NCBI GenBank assembly: GCA_902702965.1
Contig: CACRXP010000397.1
Location: 1 to 64,000 of the forward strand
Origin: Spirometra erinaceieuropaei
Taxonomy: Eukaryota; Platyhelminthes; Cestoda; Diphyllobothriidea; Diphyllobothriidae
DNA: 64,000 nucleotides
Reading direction: 5' to 3'
Below, one piece after another: positions 59,617-64,000 of this stretch; the first letter of the stretch is position 1; each line of letters begins with the position of its first letter. The translations under genes and the position numbers were made by a program. The notes beneath the pieces are model-generated. The model did no database searches and was not told where the DNA came from. It worked only from the letters and a program-made list of their open reading frames with translations.

Positions 59617-60724
59617 TACCGTAGATGATGATCCGTGGTTGAGCCGATAGCGGTCTGACCCATCACTAGCAGGGACGGCAGCCTAACTGCCCTTTGTTCC
59701 CGCCCCAACATCGCCGCCCCCCTTCCCTTTCCACCCGCATGGGGGGGGGGGGCTGATGACGTGACCGAAACGGCCCATGCCTCGCGGCGAGATCTAGAAA
59801 AGCGGGCTGGCAGAAATCCGACAAGGAGACTCTCCACCATGCCAACGTGAGCTTCGAATGTTCTGTGGCGGGACGTCATTGCTGTCTCTGATGGCTTGTG
59901 CCTGACTGTGCCCGAAACAGTTAGCGGGGCCAAATCGACTCGTTCCTCCGAATTACAGTCGTGTGCTGTCAAGCAGAGCCATATGGTTAAAGAGTCAGCG
60001 CAGTCCGCTGTGGTTTACGCTTTCATCTAAAGCAAGGAAAGTACAACAGGTTTGGGAGCCAGAATTATTACATACTCTTACGAGGACAACTTAGGTTTCC
60101 TTATAGGAAAACTCTGGGACAAACTGTACGCTTCTCGATCCTAAAGGGTCCTGCAGTGTATACGTTCATCCTGCAACCCTGTTCGAAGACCCACCTCAAG
60201 TTACATGAGCGTAACCTTATGCACTGGCTTTGAGCCTGCAGGCCACAGAAGCCTGAACTTTTAAGAAAATCTTCCTAACTGATGTTCTGGTCCAGGTCCC
60301 AACTCGAAAGACTGTCCCTAAGTGGACACATTTTGGCACCCGAACCAACTGTCGCTGTGCTCTGCTCCTTTAAGGGACTGCAGAGCTCGTGGGCTGCGCT
60401 ACTGCAAGGGTTACGACACTTCCAGGGCAAGACTCTGCCACCTCCTAAAGAAAACCCTCACAGGGTTGATGTTTCCCAGCTACTTGGGCAAAGTGATTTG
60501 ATCCATACAGTGTAGGGCAACCTGCAGGTTTTAAACATGCGACAGAGGTATATGATTTCCTTGGATGTGCAGTCTATTAATCAGTATGCCCTTCAACGTG
60601 ATCCCACTAAGGTAGGGTGAGAGCATGCAGTTGTGTGCAAAACCATCAGGCTTCCCTTCGGTGAGCAGATATACGGGCAAACTGACTATGTAACTTGGAT
60701 GGACCACTAAGTTCGAGATAAGGC
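59617..60724. other. unassigned
   Basis: A 118-codon minus-strand frame (59616-59972) and a G12 run at 59741; neither gives a recognisable product. Confidence 0.5.
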
Positions 60725-60870
60725 ATGGGAATATGGACCCCCCCGTATTGCAGGTGGTCTTGCGCCAAGTTCTAAGGGTGCTAAGGGGTGGGGTTAAGGT
60801 TAGGACACGGGGGTAGGGTAACCCTCCTGGAACTCCTACACACTTAGCACGGGGATCCTTACTTCCGCGT
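60725..60870 (+). repeat. TTAGGG-like dispersed element
   Basis: ATGGGAATATGGACCCCCCC, GGGGTTAAGGTTAGGACACG and GGAACTCC show the family order. Confidence 0.58.
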
Positions 60871-61989
60871 TAGACAAATTCCCGCCCCGGAGGATATTTT
60901 AATGCAAAGGCCAGAGCTAAAAACAAGTATTTTAGCAGAGGTGGATATTCGGAGGGACAGGCGACTAGGTGTTATAAAGAAATTAAAGTCGTAGGTGAAT
61001 TCAAAGAAATCAACAAGTCTGCTTTTGTCGTTCTTATAATGCACTGGGGAGAATGCAGCTCTATTACCGGGCACACTTATCAGGATTCTATTATTGAAAC
61101 ATTTTTGAAACCTTCCTTAAGAAAATCTTATGCGACCGCTGACATGAACGCCGGTATGGGCACATCCATTGCTGAAAAGGTGGGATTCTGAGAAGACGTC
61201 GAAAAGATGATTGGTAATTAGCACTTTTGAAAACGAAGTTGATAAAAATGGGTCAAAGCTAACTTTTCGTAGACCTGTTGGCTAACAGTTACCTTTGCTT
61301 TTCTAGCTCGTTCTTATATTGGAGATGTAGTTTAATTACTCAGAACGCCTTCCTGCTTAAGAACAGGGATGGAGTCTTGACGGGCTGAATAAATATTTGG
61401 TGTTCAAACGAATTTACTCGCCTTATACGCGTTTCATAGGTAGCCAGAAGAAATAGTCTGAATGAAATTGTAAGTCACAAACATCGAGTTGGTGTTGAAG
61501 TGAAAGGCGGAAGGTTTCTCATCCTGACAGAGAATATTCACCTTTTAAGACTGTCTGTCTCTTAAGTTATGTTAGTGTTTTTTGTAATATGAAGAAAACG
61601 CTGGGAATAATCTTTAAGGGGTGAACTTTCGAAATTAATGGCTACTTTGCCTCCCAGGGGCGGTGGATGACTTCTACAAACTTTCCTGTCTTAATAAGCC
61701 CTAATGGGGTACAGGGTGATGACTTCCATTGCCGACCCGCACAACACTTATCATACTCAGAGATGTGATTCTAAACGGACATAACAAGAAAGATAAGAAT
61801 ATTGGACAAGCGATCAACAAAGCCTGACGATCTTGGTCAGGATGCTTATTTCATTTGTTGGTCTCATAGCTCTTACCAGGAATATGATCATAGAGTGAAA
61901 GAATTAGAAAGCAGAGACTATTTGACAACAATTGACAAAGCCTGGTGATTTCAGCCTCAAAAGCTGATGTAGACGGACTGGGAAAGATA
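60871..61989. other. no gene seen
   Basis: AT-rich with stops in all frames. Confidence 0.6.
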
Positions 61990-62170
61990 TCAGGCAGGAC
62001 ACGGGACGCCCGCATTAGAAGTGGCCTTGCATCAAATGCCCCGAGAGTTGGGATCAGGGGGTAATAGTCCGCGTTAGAATTAGGGCTAAATTTAGAACAC
62101 GGGAATAGGTGTCTCGTGGACTTTAACGCAATTCCCTTATTTCCGAGTCCGGTCAAATATTCTCGTATAG
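61990..62170 (+). repeat. TTAGGG-like dispersed element, decayed
   Basis: GACACGGGACGCCCGCATTA and TTAGAACACGGGAATAGGTG; the repeat core is reduced to TTAGGGCTAAATT. Confidence 0.52.
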
Positions 62171-62214
62171 GCACTACTCGCACAGAAGGCTATACGTTCT
62201 AAGCAAATGTGTAG

Positions 62215-62765
62215 AATGAACTACCTAATTGCGGTTGTAAAATTGATTATCTTGCACCATGATCTTAAGATATTTCCGTCAGGCCACGAAGCCAGCCTTT
62301 GAGTGCGCTTCTTGTCAGCCGCCTGCAAAAACCGCACCGCGCAAAAATGACTACATGATTACTAGGATGACCTTACAAATTTGAATATATTTAGAAGAAA
62401 ACATGCTCAAAAACATTTTTTATTGTACTCACTTGGTAGAAAAATACGTCCTCTTCAAATTTTATACCAGGAAGAAGGGTTTGTTGACGTTTTAAAGTCT
62501 TTCGATTTCCGAATAATTATGGGCCAGACCCGCCGTTGCATTAGTATTGAAGGTTTATAATCTGTAGGCTGTATGTTTTCTATGCAAGTAAAATCATGCA
62601 TTTTCTGTGCTATTAAACAGCCGTAGTATGGGGCTCATGAAATTTTACATAGATGTGGACCATGCCTTATACTTCATAATGAGCAGTGATAAACGACAAT
62701 TATGATGCTATGTGAATGGAAACTTCACGGTCTTAAAAAACTCGCAAACTCTTGAAACCTTTTTT
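62215..62765. mobile_element. terminal-inverted-repeat transposon, cut by a LINE
   Basis: ATTATCTTGCACCATGATCT, the AAATTTGAATATATTTAGA block and following sequence match the family. The right part stops where the LINE 3' end begins at about 62766. Confidence 0.62.
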
Positions 62766-63146
62766 TCAGTTCAGATCAGTTTATTTGAGGGAAATATAGG
62801 TGTTAAACCTTTGAACTCCCTATTTGTTACAAGGAGGCGAACAATAAAAAAAAATTTGAAAATTGAAACATCAAACGGCTACAGAGTTTCTTCAGATTGG
62901 CAACGTTTTGTAAGCCAGACAGATAAACGAATTGTTCCAAGAGTTAAAAACATTAACGTTACTAAATGTGCTGTACAGTAGTCTGTCTAGGGATAGCTGG
63001 TGCTATCTCAGTTTCGGAGGGAGACGAATTGAATGCCAACACACATTTAACAGACATGGGACAATATTAAAAACAAACGTTACTGAAATATAGGAAGTAA
63101 TATAACAACATTAATAAACTGTTCGAACGAAATGCTAGACAATCTG
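62766..63146 (-). mobile_element. LINE 3' untranslated region
   Basis: Follows the LINE stop codon and ends in AATAAACTGATCTGAACTG (minus strand). CTTTGAACTCCCTATTTGTT recurs at 31940-31965, giving a second copy of the same 3' end. Confidence 0.7.
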
Positions 63147-64000
63147 TCAGGTGGCATTGTGACGATTGGTGGCAATCTGGTCCAAGTTGCGCTTAAAAGC
63201 CTCGACGGAGGTGGACATGACGACACCTGCAGGCAGAGCATTCCAGGCCTCGATCACTCTGTTTGAAAAGAAGAACTTTCGAGTGTCCAGCTTGGCGCCA
63301 GTTACGCGTAGTTTAAGTGGATGACCTCGGAGGTTCGTTGTAGTCGCTAACTCAAAGAAATCAGTAGGTACGAGACAGCAGTCCTGGCCGCGCAGTATAC
63401 GGAATGTTTGTATAAGGTCGCCTCTTAGCTGTCTGTAACTCAGTGGAAAGAGACCGAGATTGGACAATCGGGTTTCATAGGGTAGTGAACCCTGTCCACC
63501 TACGAGTTTAGTTGCCCGCCTCTGAACTTTCTCGAGGATGCTGAGATCTTTAGAGGTCCACGGTTTCCACGCCTGAATGGCGAACTCTAGCTGTGGCCGT
63601 ACGAAAGTCCGAAAGACTTTAACGAAGCAGTCCTCATCGAAGGTAGAGAAAGCTCTCTTGACAAGATAAAGGACTGACATCGCAGACTTGGCTACCTTGG
63701 AGCAGTGAAGCGACGGTTTTAGAGAAGCCGTTACCCACACCCCCAAGTCTTTCTGGGCGTCTACCTCCTGCAATGGTACGCCGTTTAGGTGGTAAACCCT
63801 CCGGTTCAGAGATCGGGTCCTGCCGACTCGCAGGACATTACACTTAGTCACATTAAACGGCAACAGCCAGTCCTGTGACCACTTCTAGAGTCGGGTCAGG
63901 TCTGCCTGCAAGCGCTCTTCGTCAAATTCAGTTCGGATGACGCTCCAAAGTTTAACATCATCAGCGAACATGGCGACATCACAATTCAGTTCGCTGACGC
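63147..64000 (-). pseudogene. non-LTR retrotransposon reverse transcriptase, C-terminal part
   Basis: Minus strand, entering from the window edge: CDVAMFADDVKLWSVIRTEF holds the FADD catalytic motif (63957-63968). After an in-frame TAG at 63885-63887 the frame continues for 238 residues with GVPLQEVDAQKDLGVWV, FVRPQLEFAIQAWKPW, LEKVQRRATKLVGG and FFSNRVIEAWNALPAGVV, the region after the palm in CR1/Jockey-like LINEs. The stop makes this copy defective. Its 3' non-coding region runs to about 62766. Confidence 0.9.

Noticed and set aside
1..64000. CRISPR array, operons or bacterial signals
   Set aside because: No spaced direct repeats of that type; introns, SINEs and an animal receptor make this a eukaryotic sequence.

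Overview
The window reads as intron-rich animal genomic DNA, most probably from a parasitic flatworm and perhaps a tapeworm. The basis is an EGFR-type receptor kinase gene with 18 recognisable exons spread over 42 kb, short AG-rich splice sites, abundant Penelope-like elements (PLEs) with GIY-YIG endonuclease and hammerhead ribozymes, tRNA-derived SINEs, a Gypsy remnant and a CR1/Jockey-like LINE. The species call is inference; I saw no species-diagnostic gene. Two runs of N (12175-12581 and 37663-37719) are assembly gaps.

Layout. 1-14430: no exon I can defend; repeats, SINEs, PLE and hammerhead elements and a gap. 14431-56548, plus strand: the 3' two thirds of an EGFR-family receptor tyrosine kinase. 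It carries furin-like domain II (14431-14961), receptor L domain 2 rebuilt from four scattered exons (20457-31066), an extended furin-like region (31240-35477), the transmembrane and juxtamembrane exon (35698-36273), the kinase (44650-51397) and a 319-residue tail (55589-56548). All 17 exon joins keep reading frame, giving 1506 residues after the partial first codon. The first ligand-binding L domain and the signal peptide are not found.

Inside the 8.4 kb intron between the transmembrane and kinase exons, on the opposite strand, lies a compact second gene (37078-37793) for a secreted cysteine-rich repeat protein, with a TATA box and a polyadenylation signal close to its ends. The remaining introns are filled by mobile DNA: at least six PLE fragments, about ten hammerhead ribozyme motifs, a family of TA-flanked terminal-inverted-repeat transposons without coding sequence, a Gypsy pol remnant with LTRs, two SINE families, and degenerate TTAGGG-like repeat blocks. 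56549-64000: repeat-rich DNA ending in a LINE reverse transcriptase that runs off the window.

Most notable: short PLE-type elements at 9254-10063 and 30310-30675 that have target-site duplications, inverted ends and a well-formed hammerhead; a 12-cysteine cluster just inside the membrane of the receptor; a 45-residue insertion in the kinase N-lobe; and the nested secreted repeat protein.
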